Assembly: GCA_036346205.1 (NCBI GenBank)
Contig: JARFJB010001910.1
Coordinates: forward strand, 5,279,001 to 5,343,000
Length of the DNA: 64,000 bases
Source: Vesta saturnalis
Taxonomy: Eukaryota; Arthropoda; Insecta; Coleoptera; Lampyridae
Direction: 5' to 3'
Each line of letters begins with the position of its first letter. Within the stretch, counting starts at the first letter, position 1. The notes beneath the pieces are model-generated. The model was not told where the DNA came from. It saw only the letters and a program-made list of their open reading frames with translations, and searched no databases. Below, one piece after another: positions 11,089 through 25,859 of the stretch. The position numbers and the translations under genes were made by a program.

Positions 11089-11140
11089 AGTCCTTCTCAG
11101 GACTAAGCCTGATGATGGAAGCAGAGTCTGCTTCCGAAAC
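11089..11140 (+). ncRNA. Candidate hammerhead ribozyme core
   Basis: CTGATGA at 11,109-11,115 is followed by a 7 bp hairpin (GGAAGCA 11,117-11,123 with TGCTTCC 11,129-11,135) and directly by GAAAC (11,136-11,140), the conserved core layout of a hammerhead (CUGAUGA, stem II, GAAA). Just upstream AGTCC/GGACT (11,089-11,093/11,100-11,104) could form another short helix. Penelope-like elements are known to carry hammerheads, and the RT fragment ends about 120 bp upstream. The cleavage site and stem III were not placed with certainty. Confidence 0.5.
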
Positions 11141-11199
11141 ATCGCGCTACAAAAGCAAAAACTGTGGAAATAGACCGATCAGCTCAACTAATAGGAAAC

Positions 11200-12128
11200 C
11201 ACAGTTACAAAACACTTATAATACAGGATTTATTTGCTGGACTTTTCCCTGCACGACAAATCCCCCGTTGTCAGCGGTTTCAAAAATTATTGAACATTTT
11301 AAGATAACAGGAAATTTAAATAAACCCTTTAAATGCCAAACCGCTGTTCCTGCGTTGGAGAGACAACATGAGCTGGAAGTGTAACTGCATGTTATCGAAT
11401 ATAAAAATCGCAGTTTGAGACAGATTGGTCGCAGCGTTAAAACTTCTCACAGTAGTGTCTGTAAAATTTTGAAAAAACAAAACCTTAAATCGTTTATATA
11501 TAGGAACCTTCATGAACCTTGGAAATACGGAATGACGATTTTGGGGAACTTGTGCTGTTTATGGAGGAGTGTTCGTTTTTGACGCATGAGACCCCAAGTT
11601 TGCAAAATACTGGAGCACCCAAAATCAACATTCGGATACCAAACGCCGAAGCCAATATCACCGAACAGTCAATGTGTGGGCTGGGGTTATTAGGAGAGCG
11701 AGTGACTGGCCAATTTTTTATTGACGGTATCTCGTCGGGTGTGCGATATCCTAGCTTGCTTCAGGACGAGGTGGGACCTGCAGTTTCGGATTTAATCCCA
11801 GAGGAAGGAATATGGTATCGGCATGACGAGTGTCCCGTTCACAATAGTCAAGTTGTGCTAATGGTTAGGGCGAGGAGGAACCGCACCCTGGCCGGCGCAC
11901 TGACCTGAATTGGCACCAAACGATTTCTTCCTGTGGGGTTACTTAAAAAACAAACTTTACAACAAAGAGCGTTCGTTCCAAAGTATCGAAGAATTAAAAG
12001 AAGCAATTATCGCCGAATGCCATGGAATCTCGCAGTACATGTTGGCGAGCATCCGAAGAGAATTTTACATTCGCTTCGGATATTGCGGAGATCCATATGG
12101 CTATTTATTCGAACATTTAATTAAATAA
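11200..12128 (+). pseudogene. Tc1/mariner-like transposase pseudogene
   Basis: Reads TNPPLSAVSKIIEHFKITGN (N-terminal HTH), then in shifted frames SVCKILKKQNLKSF, FMEECSFLTHE (first acidic block, with D replaced by E in the F.D/EECSF motif), SMCGLGLLGERVTGQFFIDG, YRHDECPVHNSQ (second block, Asp kept) and, after another shift, LAPNDFFLWGYLKNKLYNKE (third block, the acidic residue lost), ending YGYLFEHLIK. Multiple frame changes make it inactive. It resembles the relic at 4,930-6,005 more than the one at 17,348. Confidence 0.75.

Positions 12129-13206
<1,078 letters not shown>

Positions 13207-13278
<72 letters not shown>
13207..13278. repeat. (TA)n microsatellite
   Basis: About 36 TA units joining two inverted-repeat elements without spacer. 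Confidence 0.95.
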
Positions 13279-13282
<4 letters not shown>

Positions 13283-13334
13283 GAGGAACCTCCATAACCC
13301 GGTTGCTGTTTGAGTTATCGACTTACGTTTTTCA

Positions 13335-13690
13335 GGAAAAAGGAAAAGGCCACGTATTTCATCCCCCCCCAAGGGGGAGGGCGGGCTGCTCGATCTTTCC
13401 AAGCTCCCTCAGCCACAATCATGGATTCCCAGCATACATACATACATTACGTATATATGCATGGTGGGATTAAGGATGGGTGTGGTCAGGGTAGGATCGG
13501 AAGGAATAGAGTTAGGGTTCTGAGGGGAAAATACTACTCCAGCATTCGCCTAAGTAGCCGCACATGGTGTGCATGACCATGCCGCTACATGTGTATGAGG
13601 AAAACCCCCTGAAAAAACCTCATACAAGGTAGACGGTAACGGGAATCGAACCCATTATCTCCCAAATGCTAAGCAGGTCGTGTCGCCACT
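13335..13690 (-). mobile_element. tRNA-derived SINE, copy 1, 5'-truncated
   Basis: Nearly collinear with the full copy at 26,939-27,315, for example GGCCACGTATTTCAT, GGCGGGCTGCTCGA/TC, TAAGGATGGGTGTGGTCAGG and GGGAATCGAACCCATTA. On the minus strand the B box GGGTTCGATTCCCG is kept, but the first about 30 nt carrying the A box are missing. It carries point differences and an expanded C-run near 13,362, so it is probably older than copy 2 or was truncated on insertion. Confidence 0.85.
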
Positions 13691-13758
13691 GTTTTTTTTT
13701 CAAAGATAGGTTCTGCACAATTTAAAATTATTTTCATAATTTACAAATTGTTGGTATA

Positions 13759-14159
13759 CAGGGTGGCGCACCAAACTCATGTTTTTTTTAAATTCAAACC
13801 TCGCCCTATATTTTATAATTTGAAATCCATTTTGATTCTGATCAAAATGGGCTTAACGTTAATCGGCGAATTACGAACCGTTTAAATTTTATGGTCGGAA
13901 ATAGAGTGAAAGGGCGTCATGTTTGAAAAATCATCACGACTTACTGTCGAAAATAAACCATCGATTAAAGTGTCTAGTGCTTTTCTGTGTCCTGGATTTT
14001 CATATTAGTGCTTATTAATCAACCACTTCGCATTACCGTATACAGGGCGTGACCAAACACACAACCGTGAGTAACTCATTTTTTTCAAATGGAACACCCT
14101 GTATATTTTTATACCGCTAAATAGCACCTTTGATAAGCTTTCTAGGATGCGCCACCCTG
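13759..14159. mobile_element. TA-flanked MITE, 401 bp
   Basis: Ends CAGGGTGGCGCA and TGCGCCACCCTG are exact inverted repeats, each bordered by TA. An inner pair of similar ends (CAGGGCGTGACC near 14,045 and AACACCCTG near 14,093) suggests a smaller unit nested inside. No transposase. Confidence 0.8.
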
Positions 14160-14281
14160 TATACGGACCCATGGTGCAGAATGTCCGTAGCTACCATTGG
14201 AAAAAAAAACGCAAGTCGATATCTCAACTAGCAGCAGAGTTATGGAAGTTCCTCGTACTCCTGGGACGCCGTGCATGTGTG

Positions 14282-14282
<1 letters not shown>

Positions 14283-14346
<64 letters not shown>
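14283..14346. repeat. (TA)n microsatellite
   Basis: About 32 TA units between the 13,279-14,258 element and the next foldback. Confidence 0.95.
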
Positions 14347-14349
<3 letters not shown>

Positions 14350-14425
14350 GTGGTTATTATTTTGGCAAAGTTCAAAATTCATTGCGCGCTCCCCTGGGAT
14401 CATTAGACATTCATAAAAAAATAAT

Positions 14426-15542
14426 ATAAATCCAACTTATAAGGTTTTTTGATCGAGTTATCCCGCCCCACCAGAGGGTTGTTATTATATGGCATTTAGC
14501 ATAGGTTTTTGACATTTTTTACTAAATGTGTAATAACTGATGACTAGGAGCTATATTTTGTACCAAAAAAGGCTTACTCTGTAGTTTAGCAGTTGGAGAA
14601 CACGATCCTTTGGTCAAAAATGACATCCAGTATGTAATCTAGCTGTGAAATGCTTTCAAAATATTGTACTGACACGTTTTTGGGGACTGAAAGTAAAGAA
14701 ATATATTCTGAACGTTGGAATATCATTAGAATGGCGGAAAAAAATATAAATGAACCGTTTGACAGCTGTCATGTGTATAGCTATGTACATACTGTCAATT
14801 CTGCAGCTGTCAATATGCATGTCAAAATACTGTCAAAGTACCATAAAAATTAAGTTTTAAGATTTACTTGAAAAATTAATATTTTGTGATAAGAGAATAG
14901 TTTCCAATGACCAAAAAACATTTGACAGTTGTCAATAATTTGAAATTAATTCATATTTTGCAATTATATTCAAATATAAGTATTAATATACAAAAATAAA
15001 TTCACATCTTTATGATATGCAGGTAAATCAATATTTCTATATTTGATTCAAAACAATACAAATAGACCTCAAAATTCCAGTTCAAAACACATGTAAATTA
15101 AGAAAATAAATTAATTTGCTTTTGTTTGAAAAATAATATTTGTTAGTTTAAAAAGACAAACAGTTGACAAAATTGATAAAATTTGTTTTTTAGATGTTTT
15201 TAGTTACAATTTTTTAGTTTTGCGATAAGAATTTGATAGAAACAATTATTCCGGACATGATTAACGTAACTTGCAAAAATAGGTAAGAACATTTACGTCA
15301 TAATATTTTGAATATTTTGAAAGAGTTTCACAGTTAGATTACCTACTGGATGTCCTTTTTGACCAAAGGATCGTGTTCTCCTACTTCTGAACTACAGAGT
15401 AAGCCTTTTTTTATACAAAATATCGCTCCTGGTCATCAGTTATTACACGTTTACTAAAACATGTCGAAAACCTATGTTAAATGCCATATAAAAAACAACC
15501 CACTGGTTTAACTCAATCAAAAAACCTTGTAAGTTGGATTTA
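14426..15542. mobile_element. Foldback element A, arms about 235 bp
   Basis: The left arm 14,426-14,665 and right arm 15,311-15,542 are inverted copies with a few percent differences, for example TTTGGTCAAAAATGACATCC against the complement of GGATGTCCTTTTTGACCAAA. The central 640 bp are AT-rich with repeated GACAGCTGTCA/CTGTCAA words. No protein is encoded. Confidence 0.85.
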
Positions 15543-15554
15543 TGTACTAGTTGA

Positions 15555-16411
15555 AGCTTGGTACAACGAATAAGTCGATAATGACAAACCGGCTACTAAA
15601 ACACGATTTTCTTATTGCCATCAGAAGCCGTCCACTGGGGGGGACCAACAGCTTTTTTTTAGCGAATATTTTTTATTTTCAATTTCTAAATGGATTTTAC
15701 ATCAAATTTAAAAACTTTACGATATTTTTCATACAAAATGTGCTCTTAGTTGAAATCGCTATCTCGTACCGTTTGCGAGAAAAATCAATTTAAACTTTTT
15801 GCGTTTCTGGCAGAAAATACCTTTCATTACTAAGTTATGTTTACAATGCCTAGTTGACTGTGACATATCAACAAAATCTGACGTTACTTCGAATTATTTT
15901 GATGTCAAACAGTTCTTGTTGTATTAAAAAGATAAAAATTTGTTACTGGTGGTTAGTTGCCCTTACTGTTATTTTTTATGTTATATACATAAATTGTATT
16001 ATACTATCTTTAGAAAATAAAACATTTGTTTTATGAATCGTGATTTCCACAAAATTTTACAGCAAATTAAAAAACTAATTAAAACAAGTAAAATCAGACA
16101 TTCTTTGTTGATTTATCACAGCTAACAAGGCATTGAAAACATAATTTAGTAATGAAATGGTATTTTCTGTCAAAAACCCAAAATTTTTTATGTTTCTCGC
16201 AAACGGTACGAGATAGCAATTTCAACTAAGAGCACATTTTGTATGGACAATATCGTAAAGTTTCTAAATTTGATGTAAAATCCATTAAAAAATGGGAAAT
16301 ACAAAATTTTCGTTAAAAACTGTTACAAATGGACCGTTTATTATGGGAATAAGAAAATAGTATTCTCAGTGGCCGGTTTGTCATTATCGACTTATTCGTT
16401 GTGCCAAGTTT
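15555..16411. mobile_element. Foldback element B, arms about 290 bp
   Basis: The left arm 15,555-15,853 is repeated in inverse at 16,124-16,411 (ACAACGAATAAGTCGATAAT against its complement; also CGCTATCTCGTACCGTTTGC). It lies 12 bp from foldback A. No coding potential was found; the arm of about 290 bp would form a long hairpin in RNA. Confidence 0.85.
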
Positions 16412-16571
16412 GAACTGTTGTTACGTAGCGGTGTTTTGGAGAGATTTAACAAAAAGTGACTTGACGGTGCCATCTTCAAAGGGCGTCCCTTAGGAGGTAT
16501 TAAGGTAATTTAGGTTCAATCGACATAACGTCATGTCTAGGATGTGTAGTTTGTCAGGAGAGTTTCTGAAC

Positions 16572-16575
<4 letters not shown>

Positions 16576-16619
<44 letters not shown>
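16576..16619. repeat. (TA)n microsatellite
   Basis: About 22 TA units. The last TA is directly followed by the CAGG terminus of the mariner-like element. Confidence 0.95.
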
Positions 16620-16622
<3 letters not shown>

Positions 16623-18782
16623 GTTGTCCCAACGATAGAGTAAAGTAAGTTTATGCTTAACTAGAATTATTTGTGTAAATATTGTATGGGCCATGGGGTA
16701 GAGGTAAGAAGTGTGCATTTTTTAAAAATATTGGAAGTTATACAGGGTGTGTCAGAAAAGCAGGACGTGAAAAGTATGATTTTTAAATAGAACACCCCGT
16801 ATTTGATTTTAGTTTTAATTCTACGTGTCCATACAAACATATTTTGTCATACAAAAGATTGGCTGAAAGTTTTAGTTCTTGAGATATTCGCGTTTAAAGA
16901 TTATTATGGTCATTTTCGTGGGGTTGATGAATGGGCAATTGTTCCGTTATTTCACAATAAAAAATTGATATTTCGTGTGAAAATGAGTGATATTATACTA
17001 ACGTTTAGACCGAGTAGTATTTCTAATTTTTCAACAGGGTGTTTGTTATAACCATTCAAATTTGAAAATTCTCAAATTAAAAAAATCAGTTTTTTTAATT
17101 GGACACCCTATATATTTTATTTCATTTTATTCGTGATTAAAAATCTATCATTTTGTCAAATATATCCTATATCTATCTTTGATAGTTTTCGAGGAATTTC
17201 GATTTTTCTCACTAGCTACGTTACATACGATACTATAACATTATTGTGGATCGTGGTAGCCATGGAAAACAATTGCGACGAAATAAAACAAACCACCTAA
17301 GCGAGAATATTAACAGTTTTTATTAATGAGAAACAGTAATTCAATAATTATTCAACATTGCGTCTTAGTAAATGCTTAAATAGACGGCCTTCTTGCTGAA
17401 TACACATATTGAGCCTTTTTCTCATGTTCTGTCTCACTTCGGATAACATAAGAGGGGTCACTGTGCGACAAGCTTCGCGAATTCTATTTTTCATGTCCTC
17501 CCTTGTTGTAGGTTTAATAATATACACCCGATCTTTTATGTATCCCCATAGGAAAAAATCCAGTGGAGTTAAATCGCATGGCCTGGGTGGCCATAATATA
17601 AAGCCATTACGTCCTATCCATTTCTCCGGGTATTGCTGGTTCAAGAATTCCCTTACGTCCCGATAAAAATGTGGAGGTGCACCATCCTGTTGCAACCACA
17701 TATTTAGTCGTCCTTCTAAATTGATATCCTCAAGTAACACAGGCAATTCTTCACGTAAGAAATGCAAATAGCTGCGGCCCGTTAATGGATCATCAAAAAA
17801 ATAGGGACCGATAATTTGGTCATTAAGTATACCACACCACACATTTAGTGACCAATAATTTTGGTTTTGAACTTCTCGTAGCCAAAATGGATTATCAATG
17901 GCGTAATAGTGCATATTATGCCGATTTACAGCCCCATTATTCCTGAACGTCGCCTCATCGGAAAACATTATGGAGCACAAAAGTTGTTATTTAATTGCAG
18001 CCGTTGATTAATGATATTTCAGAATTCAATTCGTCTTGCAAAATCCTCTTCTCGTAATTCTTGATGAAGCTCAATGTGATAGGGATGGTACTTATACTTC
18101 AGCGTTGTTCGATTCATGTTTGATTTGGAGGTATCACATATCGTCGCTAATGTTCTAGAACTCACTTGGGGATTTTCTTGAATATTTAATAATATTTCAA
18201 GTTCTTTTTCTTCATTAGCTGCCCTTTTATTAACAACTTTACGTTTGAAGTATTTAACACTACCGCTAGAATCAAATCTATCCATCAAATTTTCCAAGCC
18301 AACAGTAGTAGGTATTCGACGTTCAGGATATTTCATTTTGTAGATTCGTTGTGCCAATAAAGGGTTTTTTCAGCCTCGCCCAACACGTATATCATATAAA
18401 TTAATTCATTTGTCGAATAATCCATAATTGATACAAGAATTGATAACAAGTTAAATGCGAAAACGACAAATTTAATATGTGTTTATTTTGACAAGTAGGA
18501 AACCTTTGTATCTTAGTAACGCAATTATTATTTTCCATGGCTACCAACATCCATGCAATGCAATGTTATCGAAAATAAAGTAGCTAGTGTGAAAAAATAC
18601 GGGGTGTTCTATTTAAAAAAATCATACTTTTTCACGTCCTGCTTTTCTGGCACACCCTGTATAACTTCCAATATTTTAAAAAAATGGACACTTCTTACCT
18701 CTACCCCATGGTCCATACAATATTTACACAAATAATTCTAGTTAAGCATAAACTTACTTTACTCTATCGTTGGGACACCCTG
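16620..18782 (-). mobile_element. Mariner-like element with long TIRs and a second inner pair of ends
   Basis: The outer ends CAGGTTGTCCCAACGATAG and CTATCGTTGGGACACCCTG are bordered by TA on both sides. The arms match over 16,620-16,801 and 18,600-18,782. A second set of TA-bordered ends, CAGGGTGTGTCAGAAAAGC at 16,743 and its inverse ending at about 18,660, lies within the arms. Inside, further inverted matching resumes (17,206-17,272 with 18,531-18,599), so the left arm has gained, or the right arm lost, about 400 bp. It carries the broken transposase at 17,348-18,425. Confidence 0.85.
17348..18425 (-). pseudogene. Tc1/mariner-like transposase pseudogene (DDx36D)
   Basis: From an ATG at 18,425 the text reads MDYSTNELIYMIYVLGEAEK, shifts frame into AQRIYKMKYPERRIPTTVGL (HTH of the DUF4817 type), then RTLATICDTSKSNMNRTTL. 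After a TGA near 18,019 and another shift, 17,980-17,348 is intact: IMFSDEATF (first Asp), LQQDGAPPHFYRDV (second Asp), WPPRPCDLTPLDFFLWGYI (third Asp, 36 residues further) and a C-terminal helix ending LFKHLLRRNVE. All three catalytic aspartates are present, so decay is fairly recent. It lies centrally between the long TIRs of its element. Confidence 0.88.
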
Positions 18783-18797
18783 TACATATATAGTATA

Positions 18798-19561
18798 CAG
18801 GGTGTTCTAAAAGTCCATCAGGAAACTCCGGGAGGAGAATCTACGAGCTAAAATAATAGCAGTTTGTAAGTAAATTTTTTTTCGGATTGTCATTTGTTTG
18901 CAAGTTACGGCTTGTCAAAGACCGATTTTTTTAAATTTTCTTTTTAAATAACTTCTGCAGTTCAAGGTCGATTAGTCTCTCATTTGACATACTTACTAAT
19001 TAGATCAAGTTCTACTGGGGCAGTAATAAAAAAGTTCCATTATGCGCCGTTAGAGGGCACTTTACCTAAAACTCAAAACTTGTTTTGTTGATAACTTTTT
19101 TCTCTTTCCAAACATCGCAAAAATATGAACATTATTATAAAGAGAAACATTATTAAAAAAAATTATATGCTTTTTATTCAAGCCGATGCATCAGAAAAGT
19201 AACTTATAATCCTTATGTTATGTGTGTAGTATTTTCTCTTGTATTGGTGTTTATCTATTTGTATTTAGTTTTTTTTTTCAGTTTGTCCTGTAATTGGTAC
19301 TTGTTTCTGTTTGACAAATAAAATGTATTATTATTATTATTATTATAAAATAGGAGAATCTGTCATACTTTGTCCGTGTAATTCCATTATCTAACGCTAT
19401 GTAAAACCAGAATCGTTAATAAATAAAATAAAAAAATTTTTCTTTGACAAGCTGTAACTTGCAAACAAATGGCAATCCTAAAAAAAATTTCCTTACACAC
19501 TGCTATTATTTTAGCTCGTAGAATCTCCTCCCGGAGTTTCCTGATGGACTTTTAGAACACC

Positions 19562-19564
<3 letters not shown>
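18798..19564. mobile_element. TA-flanked palindromic MITE, 767 bp
   Basis: CAGGGTGTTCTAAAAGTCCA at the left and its inverse at the right end are both bordered by TA. Arms of about 140 bp match closely (GGAAACTCCGGGAGGAGA and its complement). The centre is AT-rich and includes a short (TTA)n run near 19,330. No protein. Its right TA begins the following (TA)n array. Confidence 0.85.

Positions 19565-19629
<65 letters not shown>
19565..19629. repeat. (TA)n microsatellite
   Basis: About 32 TA units directly continuing from the TA target of the MITE to its left. Confidence 0.95.
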
Positions 19630-19631
<2 letters not shown>

Positions 19632-19779
19632 GCTAGTAAATCAAAAAATTGAAAGCTTTAATATTTTCAGGTCGTTTGTGTATGAGAGCACTGAAGCATG
19701 TGGAATATTGTTAATCATTCAATGCCATCTAGGCAGTAAACAACAGTGGCCAGGTGCATAATATACTTTCTGCTTTAAA

Positions 19780-20081
19780 ATGTTTTACAAATACGGCGAG
19801 TCAGCGACAGCATTGCAAGGAATATTTCGCAATCATTTGAGTATCCTAATCCTGCGTCACGGCCAGATTTTTCAATTAAATTGTGGGTTCGTAAATGTGA
19901 GAAAACAGAGTTCGAACTGCCGGTAGCAAAAGTCCGAAACGATCTGCTTGAAACATGCTCAAATATTGAAGGTCAGTGGATCGTCCGTATGTTGAATATT
20001 GCCGAAGGACTTAAATGTTCGCCCGTACAAAATTCAAAGCGTACAGTAAATAAAAGTAACCAATTTGTTAAATCGCAATAA
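19780..20081 (+). pseudogene. Mariner-type HTH remnant
   Basis: From the ATG near 19,780 the text reads FYKYGESATALQGIFRNH and, after a shift, YPNPASRPDFSIKLWVRKCE, followed by IVRMLNIAEGLKCSPVQNSK. This follows the pattern of the DUF4817 helix-turn-helix (GESA...FRNHF..P, IK.WV+K.E.TG, RT.ENIE.V..S...S.R). No catalytic domain follows, so only the DNA-binding part survives. Confidence 0.5.
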
Positions 20082-22184
20082 TTTTTGTGAAGAAATGTTG
20101 CAGTGTATTGACGGTGGTGATAACTTTAACTACTACATGTTTATGTCAGACGACACACACATACGCGCCTACGCACGCACACGCACGCGCGCATCATGCA
20201 TTTATGCATGTATTAAATTAGCTTCTGTACTTTACTTGTACAAAAAAAAAATTCCTTTCTGCGATTGTGATTATGGCGAAAAAATATTCACGCTGACATA
20301 TCTTGTGCTATAGATAAAGTTCAGTTATTAAACTAAACTATGATAACATATTAACATATTCTATTTTAAATAGACACAAATTAATTAATTAATGTCAGTA
20401 AAACTGTTTATTATTGAGAATTAACATTACTGTAAGTTATTCTTAAATGCCACGACCATCTACGAATAAAATTTTGTGTATGACAGTGACTAAGAATCGT
20501 AGAATTCATAATGGATTGAAACCACGATTACACATGAGTAGAAAGCTATATTTGGAAAACGACTTATTTTAATAGTTTAAATTAACGTTTGTGCTGATAG
20601 CTTGTTTTTGCATTAAATATATCGAATATTGTTTAACGCAATAGGCATTTACTTTTTATGTTACCAGCAAGCGCAAACGTTATTTTTAATATCGTATTTG
20701 ATGTGTAAGGTATCAAGCGGATTGATAAGAAACTCGTTTTGTTTTGTACACAAACATTAATTGTTAGCCAGCACACTTATATTACAATGCTAATTTAACC
20801 CTTTCCCCCATATTTATTTATTACTAGAATACAATTCCTTACCAAAAAAGATAATGTATAAAATGACTAAGATGTTTAATTCGTGTTGCTGGATATATTT
20901 ATGAAATGGTTTTGAATGAATAAGTAAATGGAAAACATATAACATTAGTAAACCTGCGTAATTATGTTTTATTAACTACATACATTAACAGCTTAATCTC
21001 CAAAAATAGAGTATTAATTGGTTAACATTAGACACTAGTGCAATGTTTTTGAAAACCAAGACACTCTATGTACATTTTGGAGTTATTCTAGTAGTAAAAT
21101 GTCTGCTTTATAGTGATCTACGATAAAAATACAGCAAGCAATAAAAACTTAAAAAATAATCAACTGTTAATTTATTCATTACTTTCAGCAAATAGTTTAC
21201 ATTATTAATAGTTTAATGTTATTTTTAATAATACCAGGAATCTAATTAACTAAGTAGTGAAAATTCGTTTGAGTAGGAAATTCTCATTTAAAATTTTAAT
21301 TCATTCTTATAATAGTTAATTTATTAAACGTTGAATGATTTCGTATTCAAGCTGTACATATAAAATTAATATTTTTGGAATATAGTTTACCAAAATATTT
21401 TGCTTACCCTTTTAATTCTTGTCAATAAATAATTTCAATGAGTAATTAGAACTTCTGTAGAGTAGTATGTATACTGATATATATGTATTAGTATTTATTA
21501 TTAACCAACGTTAAGATCGCAACTGAATAAAAGATCGTTGTCTTACTTTTTTAAATGAGAACGTGAACAATGTGTACACACATAAATAACAGTATATATG
21601 CAACAGCTGTTGATTAAATAGATCTAAACTGCATAAAAAGGCAAGTTTTCTTCTGCTTTTTATTGTTCAATGTATTAATTCAAATGTATATGTAGTTTTT
21701 TTCTACTCATTTTGTAAAACCATTGTTACTCTAACAATGGATTACGTAAAAGGAAGTTAACTGCAATCAAGGCAAAACAAAAGAAGAACGTATAGGAATT
21801 TTAAAAAGTTGTATTGGAAAATTCGTCTTTAATTATAGAACCAGTAGTAAGTACGTACGGTACTGACATACTATGCTTTGGTATTTGTTCAGCACAAATA
21901 TATTGGACACATTCATATAATTTTTAAATGGTTATGTAAGTTACGCTACTGCCTTGTTTTGATAGGTAACTTTATTAAAACAATGAAATCAAAAATTAAG
22001 AACAATTGTTCTATTATTAGCGCTGTTTACTCACAGTTCTAATTGATTTAGTGAAACATGAATATCGTTTGTTTCATAGCTTTTATACCTACTAGTAAAT
22101 TATTACAATAGAACCAAAGTTCCAAAAATAGTCATTTCTGTATTAAGTGTGTACAGTCGGATTTATTAATGCATTTTTGTTTAT
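20082..22184. other. No gene seen
   Basis: About 2.1 kb of AT-rich, apparently unique sequence. A short CA/CG-rich patch at about 20,155-20,200 is the only compositional break. No coding resemblance or long inverted repeat was recognised. Confidence 0.45.
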
Positions 22185-22890
22185 TTTATCTTATCTTATC
22201 TTATTTTATCTTATCTTATCTCATTTTATCTTATCTTATCTTATCTTATCTTATCTTATCTTATCTCATCTTATCTTATCTCATCTTATTTTATTTTATT
22301 TTATTTTTTTTATTTCGTTTCATTTCATTTTATTTTATCTTATTTTATCTTAGTTTATCTTATTTTATTTTATTTTATTTTATTTTTTTTATTTTGTTTT
22401 ATTTTAATTTATTTTATTTTATTTTATCTTATCTTATCTTATCTTATCTTATCTTATCTTATCTTATCTTATCTTATCTTATCTTATCTTATCTTATCTT
22501 ATCTTATCTTATCTTATCTTATCTTATCTTATCTTATCTTATCTTATCTTATCTTATCTTATCTTATCTTATTTTATTTTATTTTATTTTATTTTACCTT
22601 ATTTTATTTTATTTTTTTTTATTTCATTTAATTTCATTTCATTTTATTTTATCTTATTTTATCTTATTTTACCTTATTTTATTTTATTTTATTTTGTTTT
22701 ATTTTATTTTATTTTATTTTATTTTATCTTATTTTATTTTATTTTATTTTATTTTATTTTATTTTATTTTATTTTATTTTTTATTTTATTTTATTTTATT
22801 TTATTTTATTTTATTTTATTTTATTTTATTTTATTTTGTTTTATTTTATTTTATTTTATTTTATTTTATCTTATTTTATTTTAATTTATT
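22185..22890. repeat. Pentanucleotide tract (TTATC)n / (TTATT)n
   Basis: Blocks of TTATC (for example 22,435-22,572, about 27 units) alternate with blocks of TTATT and a few TTTCATTTCA interruptions. The block order is partly duplicated (the 22,270-22,340 block resembles 22,570-22,650), suggesting both slippage and larger duplications. The long frames across it are spurious. Confidence 0.95.
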
Positions 22891-22904
22891 GATTAACCAA
22901 TTTA

Positions 22905-24752
<1,848 letters not shown>

Positions 24753-25640
24753 GAGTTTTTAATCGGTGGAGTGGGGGGCTTATTATGGGCAACTTTTGAT
24801 TTTTATGAAGTATTACTAAAGCAGCTGCATATTTAGCGGCAAAAAATTCCTAAGCTAAAATTTAAGTGTTAGTTTTTTCAATATCTGAATAACGATTCAT
24901 TTTATAAGAAAAAATGTAGACACATTTTTTACAGGAAATTTAATTTTCCATAAATTTTCTTTATAGATTTGCTTAATATAATGTAAAGTAAGTCTAAAAA
25001 TTAATTAAATATGAATGAAAATGGTTAAATTGTGTTATTGATATCTTATAGAAGCGCGCGGTGTTGGATTTTTTAAAGTTAATATGGATGTATGTCTACT
25101 AATCTCTATCCAACATGAAGTTTTAAACGCTATTCTGACATAGATTATTGTTTTTGTTTTTACAATGTTGCCTGTTTTCGTTATGAAAACAAGTTATTTA
25201 TAATTTAAATTATTTCTTTGGAAGGTCGTGTGTTGTTTCAGACCAGATATTTTAAGACGTTCATAACGAAAATAAAAACAAAAATAATAATCTATGTTAG
25301 ATGAACATTTAAAACTGCATGCCAGATAGACGTTAATGGACATATAGATGCTGTAACGGGTGCCTGAGAAATTTAAATTTCGGTTTATATTAAATAATGT
25401 TTGATAGTTATATGGTATTTTATAGAACGAGGAATGGTTGTTTGTTGGTTGTGTATAAAGTTATTTAATATTAATACGAGAAGTTTAAATTTACTTCAGT
25501 AAGTTATGTACATATTTAATTAGAAAATATTTAAAGTAAACGCGATAGTTTGCAAATGCATAAATGAACTGTAGTAGGGGAGATGAGTGGATAACATGAC
25601 GTGCAGTTTAAGTAAGTAGAGAGTTGGTTGAAATTAACCA
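24753..25640. other. No gene; imperfect inverted repeat
   Basis: AT-rich sequence. An imperfect inverted pair lies at about 25,137-25,165 (CATAGATTATTGTTTTTGTT) and 25,276-25,303, extended by TTCGTTATGAA/TTCATAACGAA, within about 200 bp. It may be a decayed foldback element. Confidence 0.4.
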
Positions 25641-25653
25641 AAGAGTGTGATCA

Positions 25654-25845
25654 ATGAAGTCGATACAAGAGGCATCTACTACTAAACATGAGGTTACTAC
25701 AAGAAGTGGTAGAATAATTAAGGCACCTGTTAAATATGGGCAATCGTATGTTTCATTACGTTTGTTCCTGAAGTTGGGAGGATGTTGGAATTGTTTAAAT
25801 CCTTTTTGTTTATTCCACCACTGTTTATATTGTTTAGTCTTTTAA
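25654..25845 (+). pseudogene. Possible LTR-retrotransposon pol 3' end
   Basis: A 63-codon frame contains TTRSGRIIKAPVKY, a pattern often seen at the C-terminus of insect LTR-retrotransposon polyproteins (TRSGR..K.P.R). It is followed by a purine-rich GGGAGGA and TGTTGGAATTG, as would suit a polypurine tract and the start of an LTR. No second LTR, protease or RT sequence was found in the window, so this is tentative. Confidence 0.25.
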
Positions 25846-25859
25846 TCAATGTACATGTT

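Larger units (their letters stand above)
13279..14258. mobile_element. Inverted-repeat element hosting a SINE and a MITE
   Basis: GTACGAGGAAC at 13,279 is inverted at 14,248-14,258. The arms of about 60 bp match (CCATAAC, GAGTTATCGACTTACG against the complement of CGCAAGTCGATATCTCAACT). Two insertions occupy the interior: the SINE copy at 13,335-13,690 and the MITE at 13,759-14,159. Remaining internal sequence is short and non-coding. Confidence 0.7.
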
